Source: Rutidosis leptorrhynchoides
Lineage: Eukaryota; Streptophyta; Magnoliopsida; Asterales; Asteraceae
DNA: 64,000 nt
Assembly: GCF_046630445.1 (NCBI RefSeq)
Contig: NC_092333.1
Coordinates: forward strand, 101,127,501 to 101,191,500
Direction: 5' to 3'
Below the pieces are notes generated by a model. That model was not told where the DNA came from. It was given only the letters and a program-made list of their open reading frames with translations, and searched no databases. Both the position numbers and the translations under genes were made by a program. Shown one piece after another: positions 52,027-63,689 of this stretch (its first letter is position 1; the number at the start of each line of letters is the position of its first letter).

Positions 52027-54411
52027 TCACCTCTTATCAACATGTCCCTTCCATTTCACCAGGCTCTTCAAAAACTCAGCAACCTAAAATTAAATATATT
52101 TATATAAACAAAATGTAACAGATTACACAAAAGGGGCTGAATAATCCCTTCTGTCATAATGTGTGAACGATTAAACAAGTAGGCGAACCTCAAAAGTGTC
52201 CCTTAGTGACAAAAAGGCTTTGCTTTCTTTCGGTATAGAAGACACTAAAATTCCATATCCAAGGTTTCGTTCTCTTAGAACCTAAACAAATATCACACAT
52301 ATATTAAAAACGAATTAGTACTATTCATCTGTTCAATGTATTTAAAAACATATACGGCTAGTTGATTAGTGTTATACCTTAAATGCATCTTCATCTGTTC
52401 TGTCATCCCCAATATAAATTGGAAGAACATCATCACTGTTGCTAAACCCTGTTTGCATTAGATGACAACATATGAATAAATCCAAATACTTATAGGTGCA
52501 AAGATTCCAATCATAAAAGGCAACATCCTTTTTTCATTGCTTTACAAAATCCACATTCCACATTACACTTTTTTACATTGTGGACTGATTCGTACACCAC
52601 TTAAAATTATCCATACACCACTAAATATGCTTTAGAGAGTTGTACAATACAACACTGTGTTGCATATTTAGTGGTGTATGGATAATTTTGGTGGTGTACG
52701 AATCAGCACCCTTTTACATTTACTTAAAAAAGAAAATAAAAGAAAATAAAAGAATCTTGCATAACAAATCATATTAGCATCCATTCCATTTATAACTATG
52801 ATAACAATTAAGTAAATTACAACTGTTACGACATAATTTTATTGATGTGATTTGTGTTCATATGAAATTACCAAAATACCCCTTCATTAGCTACATGAAC
52901 CATTTTTCCCTTTTTCCTCTTATCTTACTATTGCATGAAAATTATGAATCAATGAATTTCAATGTTTAGATTTACATTTTTATGATTATGATATACAACA
53001 ACACATACCCAATGATTCAAGAAGGAATTCAACAGCTCTTCCTTTGTCCCAATCAATTACCGGACGCACCTCTAAAACCTGCGAACAATTGTGACCTCAA
53101 ATGTTTATAGGCAGATATATCAAAGATTATGATAAAAAAAAAAAAAAAAAAAAAACATATACGAGTAACATTGTTATGGTTTTACCTTCCGACCATGAGT
53201 TAGCCGCAAACGAGGATAATCATTTAAGACATCATGAACACGTTGTGCAACCATAAGCCAACTCTACAATCAATTTGACGATCAAAATGTCATCATAAAC
53301 CATAAATCAAGGGACTAGTTTTTTTAAAGAAGCCTTGATGCATAGAAAAAAAAAAAGATCCCTACCTTCTCATCTACATTACGGTAATGTACCGAGGTAC
53401 AAAATTTGTGATTTTCCACTTTTGCCCCTGGAATATCATTAGTAACATCAACAAGAGTTTTGAAAACCTCTTCAATCATGGGTATAAACTCTGTAGCTGG
53501 CTGGAACAAGTTTACTTCCTTTCCCTGCATAACCAAAACACGAAATTAGAAAAAATAAATTTAAACAATCATTATAGATTAAAATTATATGACTTAATTT
53601 ATATCATAGTACCTGCTTATCAGTAGATCTAACACAATTCGAATGGTCAATAGACGATGTGTCCTGTACAGGAAACATGATATCCATACCATGACTACCT
53701 GCATAATACAATTCCGCTAGTCCTACTAACTCATAAACCTTGTTACGGCTTCTTCCACTAATTATTGCCGTTGGAAAATACTCTGCGACACCTTTCACAG
53801 CAGATTGCATCTGAAAATTATAGCTTTCAACATATTTATGTATCAAACAAACAAAAACAAGAACTCAGTGTTTCATATGTGAATAATGACTTACATCGGC
53901 AGACATAAAAGCGCGATCAGGATCATCTACAATTGGTGATAGTGTCCCGTCGTAATCTAAGAAGATCACTATCTTTTTATCTTTTGCATGATTTATGATA
54001 TCATCAAAAGAGCTGAGGGCCGACGGGTACTTCGACTGCAAAAAGATAAAACATTATACAAATGTTCAACATGAAACATATTCTTATTACATAATAATAA
54101 TAATATTATGTTAAACATACCATCCAAGAATTATACAGTATATCACTATCATCAGATATAAGTTCTACCCCGAAATCTTTAACTATCTTCTTACGAGGAG
54201 GTGAAGATGAATGCATGGCATCAAGCCAACCGTTTAAGCGTACATCATCCAATTTACCAGGTTTCTTTTTTGGAGCTGATAAAATACTCGAGGATAATGA
54301 AGGTCCGGATTGTGAACAAGGTACCATATTCGTACGAATTCCTAATCTTGATTTGTTTATAGAAGCAGAATCGGAAAGAACAGGAGACCCACTTTTGGGC
54401 TTCAAATCCAT
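52027..54411 (-). CDS. TPP: Trehalose-6-phosphate phosphatase (9 coding exons, 385 aa)
   Basis: Removes phosphate from trehalose-6-phosphate to give trehalose, which ends a sugar-status signal in plants. Exons on the minus strand: 54411-54121, 54035-53895, 53810-53613, 53524-53366, 53263-53186, 53078-53009, 52448-52378, 52281-52189, 52083-52027. All splice borders are GT-AG and all phases join. The sum is 1,158 nt with stop. The start is [10 protein letters not shown]; an upstream in-frame Met lies in the 5' UTR. Catalytic motifs of the HAD phosphatase fold: DYDGT (residues 124-128, nucleophile D124), SGRS (162-165), GSHGMD, and [11 protein letters not shown] (325-335). The length and the [18 protein letters not shown] block match plant TPPs closely. 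No frame break was found, so the gene looks intact. The member within the family cannot be fixed. Confidence 0.96.
52585..52706. mobile_element. Small MITE in TPP intron 6, copy 2
   Basis: This 122-bp foldback lies in the 560-bp intron between coding exons 6 and 7. The end ctgattcgtacaccac is mirrored by gtggtgtacgaatcag, and inner words (ccatacaccactaaatatg / catatttagtggtgtatgg) are mirrored too. It is the same family as 51169-51286. It lies away from the splice sites. Confidence 0.85.
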
Positions 54412-54508
54412 ATAAAAAAAAAACAATTTAATCTGATCACACTCTATCGATCTTTAACGTTTTTTTTATCAAGAGTATTGGGAGTGTTACACATTAAACA
54501 AAAGCTTC
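54412..54508 (-). other. TPP: TPP 5'-UTR, second part
   Basis: The stretch between a good 3' splice site (tttcttatttcag, ending at 54509) and the TPP ATG. It is AT-rich. Confidence 0.65.
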
Positions 54509-56880
54509 CTGAAATAAGAAATACAAAACTTACATTATAACGGAGTAAAATTCAACAGTTGATTACAAAAACATTGTGTAAAGTAAGAAATTGACACCGA
54601 CAGTATTAAGGTTTATGTGCATTAAGCCAAAAACATTGTGTTTTTTAATAATTACAATGAGCACAAAGTTGAGTGCACTTATGAGAAAGCTTTGTTCATG
54701 AAATCAGTATTGGTAGAAAAAGTTAAAGCTCTCTTTAACTACTATGAGATCATAAAAAGTAGTGAATATGTTTGTTATACTTTAATCATTGCCTTATATA
54801 ACACATATGCTTTGTGTATTGTGTTTAAGATACATATATAGAATATTAACCTATATGGACATCATGTCTAAAAATATGATAACTTTCTACACCTTTATTT
54901 ATGATTTTATGATAACTTACAAGGTTTCAACCTAACACATGCACATATATAACAAGAAGGTGAACTATTATTCATATTAAGAAGTTTAATAATATAGTTA
55001 ACAAAATCATTATCATACAAATATGAAATGCCACACACCTTGATCTTGAACCTTATCCAGAAGAAAAGCTAATTAAAAGAGGTTAAGATCAGTATAGATG
55101 TAAGACATGTTTTGTACTTCAAAAGTTGCATCAAAAGTAGATCGAAAGATTCCATTTTTTATCATTAACAAATAATATAATATTAACACTAGTAAGTTAG
55201 ATTCGTATCCAGCCCTCTAAGCAAATAGTTAATCAATAAAGCATGAGAAAGTGGAACTAATCAGCTAATTAAGCATAAATTAATTACCAAAAAACTTGAA
55301 ACAATATTTGTTTAATTTCCCCCAAATAAACTTTGATTTTGAACAGTGTATTCACACATGTCACATGTCCCAAATATGGACCCTACAAAGTCGGAAACAT
55401 GTAATTCTTTATGGATTTATTTGGCCAGTATTATAATACTACGTATGAGAAATATGATGAATTAATAATCATATCATATAATTAATATTAATATTAATTA
55501 ATTACAATTTATTTTATATTATATAGAAACTCAATAATGAGGACAGTGTCTTAGAAAAATATAGAAATTAAAATAACCATATGACTCAGGTATCACAAGT
55601 TTGTTTTTATTGATGCGACTTCACAACCACCATTAACCGCAACCCTCGTGCTCTCAATATGTTTAATTTAAATAGCTTTATATAAATATCAACATCTTTT
55701 TTCTATTCACGATCACTGTTAAGATTAATTAATTACTATAAACACAATATATAAAAACAAAAATCGGTATCAAACAAAAACTGCTATGAACATATGAGAC
55801 CACTCACAACATATAGTGATTGTGACCTGAAGTGATTTTTGTGTTTTTTAGGGGAATTATTGTGATGTGTAATGTTGTGGGATGAATGACAATGTTACGA
55901 GAAAACTTGTAAGAAAGTATGAAAAATGTGTTAAAATATGATTTGAGATGTAAGTGAAAAATTAGTAAAAAGTCTTTAAATATTAAAAAATGCACCTAAT
56001 TTCACCGTACAAAGATGAACGACGCCACAGATATTTTTTCTTGAAAACACCCCATGGGGCACTTTGGGCTGCCTACTCAAATATAACGCACATTGTCTTT
56101 ACTCACAAAAAGTGATCTAACTATTACTGTTCACATTTAAAAAACATGTATATTGAAAAACTATATACCAGTACCAAATTACTTTACTATGCAATAAGCA
56201 TGAAAAGTTCGAATAATTCCACATAGAATGGAAGAAACTATCTTAGGAGCGAAAAATATACCCTTTGTGAACACGAAGGTTCACCGTGACACTATCTGTC
56301 ACTCAACTTAGCAAAAATAAAATAAAAAAAATAGTAGAAAGTAATTGAAACTTTCAAAGTTTCATCATAAAGTAACGAAAATTTTGGATATTAAAAAATA
56401 AATCAAACTGCTTGACCATAATAACATTAATTGACTGCATCAACCTATTGATTCAAAAACACTAGGGTTGTCAACCTCATCTCTAACTTAATAATTCACA
56501 AAAACACAACACACACATGAATATCAATCAACTTTTGCATACAACAAAAAATTAAAACAGTGCGTAAAAATATTCACCAAAAATTTCGTTCAATTATCGT
56601 TTCGTATACCATATTACATAAACATGCTGATCATAAATAGAACTTTATCAAACATCTTAAATAACCTAAAAAATCATAATGAAATTGCAACAACAATGCA
56701 CATCAATTACGCTGTAAAAATCATCAAATATATAATTAACACAATTTCAGATCTCAAATTTGATTTCTCTCACGTCGCAATTAATATTAAAAACCAAATA
56801 TCGGATATTAAATAAATAACAATGCACATCGTAGTCAATAGAGATAATAATTGAGAAAGATTAGGTTTAATTAATTATAC
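54509..56880 (-). other. TPP: TPP 5'-UTR intron (about 2.4 kb)
   Basis: The donor is caatcag|gtataatt (56881/56880) and the acceptor tttcttatttcag (54509). The stretch has no coding region: short ORFs such as 55804-55995 are not supported. Introns in 5' UTRs often affect expression level in plants, but no specific element is visible. The prediction rests on splice signals and the TATA box position. Confidence 0.6.
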
Positions 56881-57033
56881 CTGATTGATTGAGAAACGAA
56901 TGAAATTGTGCGACTGAAGATGATTTTATGAGAGGGAGAAAAAGGAATTGGTGTAATTAGGATTGTAGTCCGTATTTGAGAGAGAAAAAAGAGGAGGAGA
57001 AAATGGGAGGGAGATTGGGGAGGGTATTTATAG
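56881..57033 (-). promoter_or_regulatory. TPP: TPP TATA box and first 5'-UTR exon
   Basis: A TATA box CTATAAATA lies at 57033-57025 on the minus strand. Transcription should start about 30 bp later, near 57000. A CT-rich leader (tctccctcccattttctcc, tttttctctctc) then runs to the donor at 56881. CT-rich leaders are common in plant genes. The start site is inferred. Confidence 0.65.
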
Positions 57034-57259
57034 AGTTTGATTTAGGGCCCCAGAAAAAGACGTGCCAAACAAGCTACCTCCCTCCCCTTCCCTTTAGTAT
57101 TATGGGTTATTGCGATAAGAAATACAGGCATGTACCTATTCATTTTCTTTAATTTTATTTATTATTACTCCGTATTTCATTAATTACTCCTACCAAAAAA
57201 AAAAAAAAAAAAAATTCACCTTTGGTCCCAAAATTATTGTTTCCTTCTCTAATTTATTA

Positions 57260-57507
57260 CTCCTTCCGTCTCAAATCTATACTTCATTATTTCATTTTGA
57301 GATATTTCTAATTAATTGTCCACATTCATAAATGGAAAAGAATATTGTGATAAAAGTCTTTTGTGCCCGTACTTTATGCATGTATGACAAAAAGATACGT
57401 AAAAAGTAAGGGTAAAACTGGAAAGTAAATAGAAAAGTACATGTGACAGGTATTTTTTCTTAAACTGTGTTTTTATTCTAGAGACAATAGATTTGGGACG
57501 GATGGAG
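57260..57507. mobile_element. Stowaway-type MITE (Tc1/Mariner)
   Basis: The ends ctccttccgtctcaaatcta and tagatttgggacggatggag are inverted repeats, flanked by TA at 57258-57259 and 57508-57509. End sequence and TA target fit Stowaway. It lies about 230-480 bp upstream of the TPP TATA box and could carry regulatory sites or small-RNA targets. Confidence 0.9.
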
Positions 57508-57820
57508 TATAAATATCATTAAAAGTTTAATTATGTCCATTTTAAATTTAGAAATTCAACTTTAAATATATCAATTAATTTATTAGTTACACTTTATAAC
57601 TACATTAAATTAAGAGCAAATTAGAAAATTCATTACTATATGTTAAGTTCAACTAAAAGTTAAACAAGACTGTTTGTATGGAATGGAGAGATTTAATTTA
57701 ATTTAACTATTTATTATTATTTAGTCGTAAATAAATTGGAATCTTTCCTTATTCATATTGTTTTACCAATGTTAACTACGAGTAATTATATTATCACTGA
57801 TCAATGGATATCTATATACA

Positions 57821-58246
57821 CTAGTGAAATGACCCGTGAAAACACGGGTTTATTTAAACGAAATAGTTTAATGATATGTTTTAGGTATTAAGTGAATGTA
57901 AATGTTAAAGTCATTTAGTTTATTGACTCGTGGAACTACGAATTCCGACTAAGAAACTTGTCGTTAATTTTAAAAACATAAAGTTCGCTCAAAGTTGAAT
58001 ATTTATATTTATATTTATATTTATAATAATAATAATTAATAATAATAATAATAATAAATGCGTTTTAATTTAAAAAAACAAAAAATTACAATTTAGGAGA
58101 TATTAATATTTCCTTTTATAAAATATTTTGTATTATTTTTTTTAATTAAATTAGTATATAATTATGACATCATCATTATGAAAAGTAAAGGGTAATTTAG
58201 TTTAATGATGATGTCATCATTTTAGAAGTTTATTAAACTATATAGA
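57821..58246 (-). mobile_element. Helitron H2 (non-autonomous, 426 bp)
   Basis: On the minus strand the 3' end has the hairpin acccgtgttttcacgggt (57849-57832), then catttca, CTAG (57824-57821) and T. The 5' end TCTATATAGTTTAATAAACTTC is placed at 58246 by similarity to H3; nearby TC positions are possible. No coding region. It lies about 0.8 kb upstream of the TPP TATA box. Confidence 0.78.
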
Positions 58247-59976
58247 TATAGATAGATAGAAAGATATAGATTATGATCTGTTTTGATCAGCTGTGACATA
58301 GATATAGTGCGTAAACATTTACTGTATGTGATATGTGAGACAACTTGAAAAATTATAAATCTGCAAACATTGTTATTACGTGTATGTATAAGCCGGATAT
58401 ATATTATTTAGAGTTTTTGATATATTTGCCAACTATTATACCATAATTAGAAAATAAGCGATAATGATCCTTAATTACTTCTAAGTAAGTAATGACAAGA
58501 TTCAAAGTATAGACTGATGATATTAAGTTTCTAGACTTGATATTATAAGAAACATTTTAGTGTTTATTAAACGTAGTCTTTCTTACGAATGTTGTCGTTT
58601 TGTGTTATGCCTGATGGATCAAGGATCAATAGCTTTATACTCTACATAGAACGTAGCTAACCCTAGTTGAGGTAAGGACGTTGAGAGTGGTTAAATGCAA
58701 ATCGCCAACTGAACGGCAAGACGTGACAATCGTATAGAAACATATAGAGGTTGTAGTTGTCCCACCTACAACCTTAGATGTCACTGGTTTTAGACTAAAT
58801 AAAACAAGAAAATTACGTTTTTACCCTGTGAACGGTGAAAATTCCATCATAATTAGTACATATGGTAAATGAACAAAAGTGCTACGTTGATCAACTAGTT
58901 TGAAAGGTATTCTAAGTAATCCTTCAAGCGGGGTACCAAGTCCTACTATAATTATATTCACCTATTTTTCTTTTAAAAGCCTTAAGACCATTTTCTACGG
59001 TAAGTAGTAAACTAGTAATGTTGTGGTGTTCTGGTGTTCTGGTGTTATGTGAGTGAATTTTGCTGATATGACATTGTTGTGGAATGGTTGGGGCGCTATA
59101 GTAAATCTATTGTCGTGCGATTGTGAAATGTTGATGTGACATTTCTTTTTATTTATTTTTGATATTTAACTATTTTAATTTAATTTAATAAATTATTAAC
59201 AAATTAAAATACATTAATGAATTAAAACATTAAATAAAATACATACTTCATATAATAAATGTAACAACTTAAAAAAAGCACTTAAATTAATTTGTTTACT
59301 TGAAGGGTTAAATTGTAAATAAACTATTCTTTTTGTTTATTTAGGTAATCTTTTATATACTTTAAGGGTGTAAAATGAAAAATTGAAATGTGTTAACCAT
59401 CTTTTTCTTTGTATTCGTCAACCTCATCAGATCCCCAATTCCAATTTGCTGTAAATCGCCATTTTTGTCCAATTTCTTCATTTTTCAGAATCAAAATAGA
59501 AACAAATAGCACAAACCAATTAACTTGAGACTAGTGGCAAAAGTGATCGTTGTGTGTACCGTGGTTTGTTCCCACATGGTTTGTTCCCACGACGGGACCA
59601 CAAACGAGCTCACAACAACCCCATGGAGCTCGTTGTGGTTGTTGTGGGGCAACGAAATCACTTTGTTGTTCTGCGTAGCGAATGGTCTTATTTCTACTTA
59701 CTGAGTCTGCATACAATGTAATAATAGTAACTTATTATGTGCTCGTATATCATAATCGGATAAGTATTTGTATTGTAAATTTTTAGAACGTCTATTTTAG
59801 ATGTTAGATAATAATCGCTTCTAAGTCGTATGGGGCGTTAATTAGGAGAAGACTACATGGTGGTAATGTGAGGGAGATAGTCATATTGGCATTTATGTCG
59901 TCTTCCATAACACCATTCCAAACGGGTTGATCGTGATATGCTTGTGATGAGTCTTGTCTTTAAAGACATCGTTAGT
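58247..59976. other. Intergenic, no gene
   Basis: Mostly AT-rich DNA. At 59561-59595 a 15-bp word tggtttgttcccacr is repeated in tandem, and at 59600-59650 gagctc/ttgttgtgg words occur in both orientations. No coding region or complete element was identified. Confidence 0.5.
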
Positions 59977-61345
59977 ATTTTTTTTTTTTTTTGAAAAGCA
60001 AGAATTTTTTATTACTCAAAAGGTTACATGTACACAAAAGGTTTGCAAAGTTAGCAAACAAAATCATCAAAGAAACACGATAACTTCACACAATAGTCTA
60101 CACTATGCCAAGATAGGATCTAGGATCGATTAGCCAAGTGTTCCAATCAAGTCTTCTTCTCATCAATCTTTTGGAGATCCACTCGAAAGTCTTAAGTTGG
60201 ATTTCATTTAAAGCTATCGGTGGATTCCAACTTTTCCCCCGAAATGTCTTCTCGTTACGGTTTTTCCAAATCATATACGCGCATCCCCATTCAACCGCTT
60301 GCCATATTTTCTTGCCAAGAGTTGATGCGGATATGGGACCATTACCCCGAAAAAGATCAACAACACTAAAGTTTACCATAGATCCGAAGCCCCACCAATC
60401 AAACACTCGATCCCAAACATCCATCGCACATTTGCAAAAAATTAGGGAGTGATCAACGGATTCTAGATCATCGTCACATAATGGGCATCTTACACTATTC
60501 AAGTCTATCCCCCTCTTGTCAAGCTCTTGCATGACAGGAAGCCTCTTTTGTCGAGCCCGCCACACAAAAATTTCCAATTTTTTGGAACAAGATTGTTTCG
60601 CAAAGTTTCAAATATTCTTGGATCTTCTACAATTAATTGATTATCGATAGCTAGGGATAGAACTCGAACCGTGAATATACCCGTATGAGCGATTTTCCAA
60701 AGACACGTATCACCTCCCTCGGTATTGAACTCATAATTCCCTATCAGCATGCTGAGATTTTCTAGCTCCCTGCTTGTCCTTCTCGATGGCGTTCTTGACC
60801 AGCTCCCCATAATTCTGTTACCCGCTGATGTGACCTCGACCCGTTCTCTGATTGCAGCATCTTTATTCGTTTCCAATCTGAATAAACGAGGGAATAAAAC
60901 CGAAAGCTTGACACCTGTTACCCATCTCGAGTTCCAAAAAGACAGCGACGATGCACAACTCACTTTCTTCACAAAAGCTTCTCTGAAGTTGATACCAAGC
61001 TCCTGGATATGTGTACCTGCCAAAATAATGCTCCTCCAAGTAGTCGGTTTTAGAGAGCGAATTGCTTCATTCTCTAATTCCAAACCACCGCAAGGACCGT
61101 AAATACTACGAATAACATTAGCCCAAAGTGACTCGGTTTCGGTATTAAACCTCCACCACCACTTTCCCAATAATGCGAGATTTTTACTTTTCAAAAGCCC
61201 TATGTTAAGCCCCCCATTTTCGTAAGAAGTAACAACATTATCCCATTTGACCCACGGAATTTTAGAGTTGACTGTGTGCCATTCACGGAGCTCCGGAAGG
61301 AAAACAAAATGATCGACCGCTCAGGACTCAGGGTTTTCAGGAGGC
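59977..61345 (-). mobile_element. LINE G: 5'-truncated L1-type retrotransposon
   Basis: The minus strand has only the C-terminal part: KSKNLALLGKWWWRF (from about 61190), a variable domain, then the zinc-binding region (RCPLCDDDLESVDHSLIFC near 60490) and the end region to 60098. A one-base frame change near 60560 splits it into two ORFs. The tail is attcttgcttttc plus an A-run (plus-strand T-run 59977-59992). It is bounded on its 5' side by a microsatellite. Confidence 0.88.
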
Positions 61346-61349
61346 CAAT

Positions 61350-61519
<170 letters not shown>

Positions 61520-61547
61520 CAGCGATTGGGATCACCTGAGGAGGACT

Positions 61548-61882
61548 ACGAAGAAAAATAAATGATAACATACATCATGAGTAGTGTTTACCTTAGAGTT
61601 TTTATTTATTTATCATTTTTTTCATCTTATGTGAAGTTTTTTTTTTTTTTTAAATTTAGTCCGATTTAAAGTTTAAGGTTTAAGATTTTGGATTTAGTCC
61701 CTAAACCTAAAACACTAAACCCTAGACCCTAAATCCTAAATCGTTCGTGTTAAAAATTCAATATAAACCCTAATTTCTAAACCCTACCCTAATTTCTGAA
61801 CCCTAATTTCTAAACCCTTAAAAAAAAACTCTAATTAAAACATTTCTCATGATACATGTTATCATTTATTTTTTCGAACGTT
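61548..61882. mobile_element. MITE with telomere-like core
   Basis: Inverted ends: aaaaataaatgataacat.catcatgag at the left is mirrored by ctcatgatacatgttatcatttatttttt at the right. The core (61690-61825) carries repeated ccctaaa, aaccctaatttcta and accctagaccc words, close to the plant telomere unit CCCTAAA but irregular. No target duplication was confirmed. Confidence 0.65.
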
Positions 61883-62278
61883 TTTCCGTCAAAATAATAA
61901 CAATCATCACAAAGTATTTATTAAATTAATATTCATATAATTTGTCGAATTACAAATTATTCAACAAAACAAAGTAATAACAAACTAATAAAATTTAATA
62001 TTGTTACCTCGATGACAATTTTTCTTTTATATAGGTTTTATTTTATTTATGATTTTTATTTGTATACGTAAATATCTATACTTTATAATAAACTTTCATC
62101 ATGATGATGTTATAAATGAGGAATACATTAGTTAAAAAAAAAAATTTAAGCTATCCATGATGATGATGATGTCATTAATATAATTAATTAATTATTTAAT
62201 AAATATATTAACATATTAATTGTATAATATGGGAAGTATTAAGTACAAGAATATGGTAAAACACCCCATTATCACATG

Positions 62279-62840
62279 TACAATATTCAAAGCATTATGT
62301 ATAATCTAATGATAAAAGTTTCCCATGACCATAGACACAATATTTGAAGCATTATGTGCAACCTAATGGTAAAACATCCATGACTATCTTTTACGCTCAA
62401 ATACGTAAAAAAAGAAGAAGCTAATCTATCAGTAGGTCAACCAATCAAGATAGTTTGATGGCTAACCCAACACCAACCCAATAGAGCTAGCCAGCAAGCT
62501 CAGAGCAGTTATTACAAAAAGACTAGCATCTCTAACAGGAAATGCAAGCAAAGACCTTCCCTTTGGTTTGTCTTTCGGTTCAGAAGTCTGTCCATTAGTT
62601 GCTTAACTCATAGTATTAAGAGGTTGTTGTCCTAATCAGTGTAGCGTTCTGGAGGATCTCGATCAGTAATATGTACAATATTTGAAGAATTAGGTGCAAC
62701 CTTATGATAAAACACTCTAGTGACCATATATACAACGTTTAAAACAAATTGTACAATCTTTTACCAAACACCTCATGAGCACATGCACAAATTTTGAAGT
62801 ATATTGTACAACCTTCATATAATTTGTTATTACCAATAGC
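62279..62840. repeat. Imperfect tandem repeats of about 56 bp in H3
   Basis: A unit like acaatatttgaagcattatgtgcaacctaatggtaaaaca begins near 62279, 62337, 62676, 62732 and 62788. The captured exon splits the array (about 62395-62670). Confidence 0.7.
62462..62599 (-). pseudogene. Captured C-terminal exon in Helitron H3
   Basis: The minus strand is open for 45 codons to TAG: a Lys/Pro/Ser-rich part (SEPKDKPKGR), then a hydrophobic segment of about 20 residues (FVITALSLLASS...) that ends three to five residues before the stop. Upstream on the same strand a PPERYTD-type stretch (about 62650) is in another frame and may be the preceding exon. It looks like the tail-anchored end of a host membrane protein. 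The parent gene is not recognised, and no promoter or start is present. Confidence 0.5.
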
Positions 62841-63369
62841 TATTATTAAAAATATAAATATTAATTCTTAAATAAACTTTATTATTATTATTTATTATAA
62901 TTATAATTATAATAATTATTTTATTATTATCAAATATAGATTCTGTTTACCGGATTAAATACGTTACATATTTATGCGAAATACATGTCTCAATAAAAGG
63001 TTATAATGTAAGCTTTTATGACAAGGAATAGTAATAAAGATAAAAATTAGAAGAATGTGGTGGAAGGTAGTTCATTTATTCTGTTAAATATGTTTGTAGT
63101 TTATCTTTGATTATTTCGGATACGTATGTTACCGGAAAAATATTTGTGGTACGCTTTCATTGTAATTATTTGTTAAATGCATTTTATAAGCTTCAATGAT
63201 TTAGTTATGTTTCTTAATGGTTTGGTTAGTATTTTCGATAGTAGTATGTTTAAACTTGAATTATTTAATAAATCCGTTATTTCACGGGTCTTTTTACTAG
63301 AAAATATAATATATTTACTCTCTAGGTTGATGTAGATCTTAATATTGTACACTATACAATATTACTAAC

Positions 63370-63681
63370 CAGTGGCAGAAACAGAAACTTTTTCGCACCG
63401 GGGTAAAAGAAAAAATTAAAAGTGTAGCAATTTTTTTGGGACAAAATATGGATGCTTGTGGGTAAACTATGGAGGTTTTTAGGTAAAATATGAAGATTTC
63501 TGAGCAAAATAGTGAAACTTCTGGGCAAAATATGGAGACTTTGAGGGCAATATATGAAGACTTTTGGACAAAAAAATAATCCACTAGGGGCACAATCAAA
63601 AAATCCAAAATTGTTGCACTAAAAATTTCGAATCCACTGGGGGCGAGTGTCCCCACTTGTCCGTTACTACTTCCGCCCCTG
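63370..63681. mobile_element. hAT-type MITE with 8-bp target duplication
   Basis: Ends cagtggcagaaacag and, reversed, caggggcggaagtag form inverted repeats, flanked by perfect TTACTAAC at 63362-63369 and 63682-63689. An 8-bp duplication and CAGNGG-type ends fit hAT. Inside, a unit of about 23 bp (caaaatatggagactt.tggg) repeats about six times (63440-63580). The minus ORF across it is an artefact of the repeat. Confidence 0.88.
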
Positions 63682-63689
63682 TTACTAAC

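Larger units (their letters stand above)
62075..63300 (+). mobile_element. Helitron H3 (non-autonomous, 1.2 kb)
   Basis: The 5' end is TCTATACTTTATAATAAACTTTC after A. The 3' end has an imperfect hairpin (tccgttatttcacggg), then tctttttaCTAG. The base after CTAG is A rather than the expected T, so the end is slightly decayed. Ends match those of H1 and H2. It carries imperfect tandem repeats and a coding fragment on the opposite strand. Confidence 0.7.

Noticed and set aside
54106-54426. TPP exon 1 ORF taken as a separate 106-aa protein
   Set aside because: The frame ends in intron 1; the splice site after SWM joins it to the next TPP exon in phase.
58990-59935. A single large MITE
   Set aside because: Words such as gtggtgttctggtgtt and ggaatggt recur, but no matching inverted ends or target duplication could be fixed.
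61690-61825. True interstitial telomere array
   Set aside because: The units are irregular and enclosed by inverted repeats, so a MITE core is more likely than a chromosome-fusion scar.
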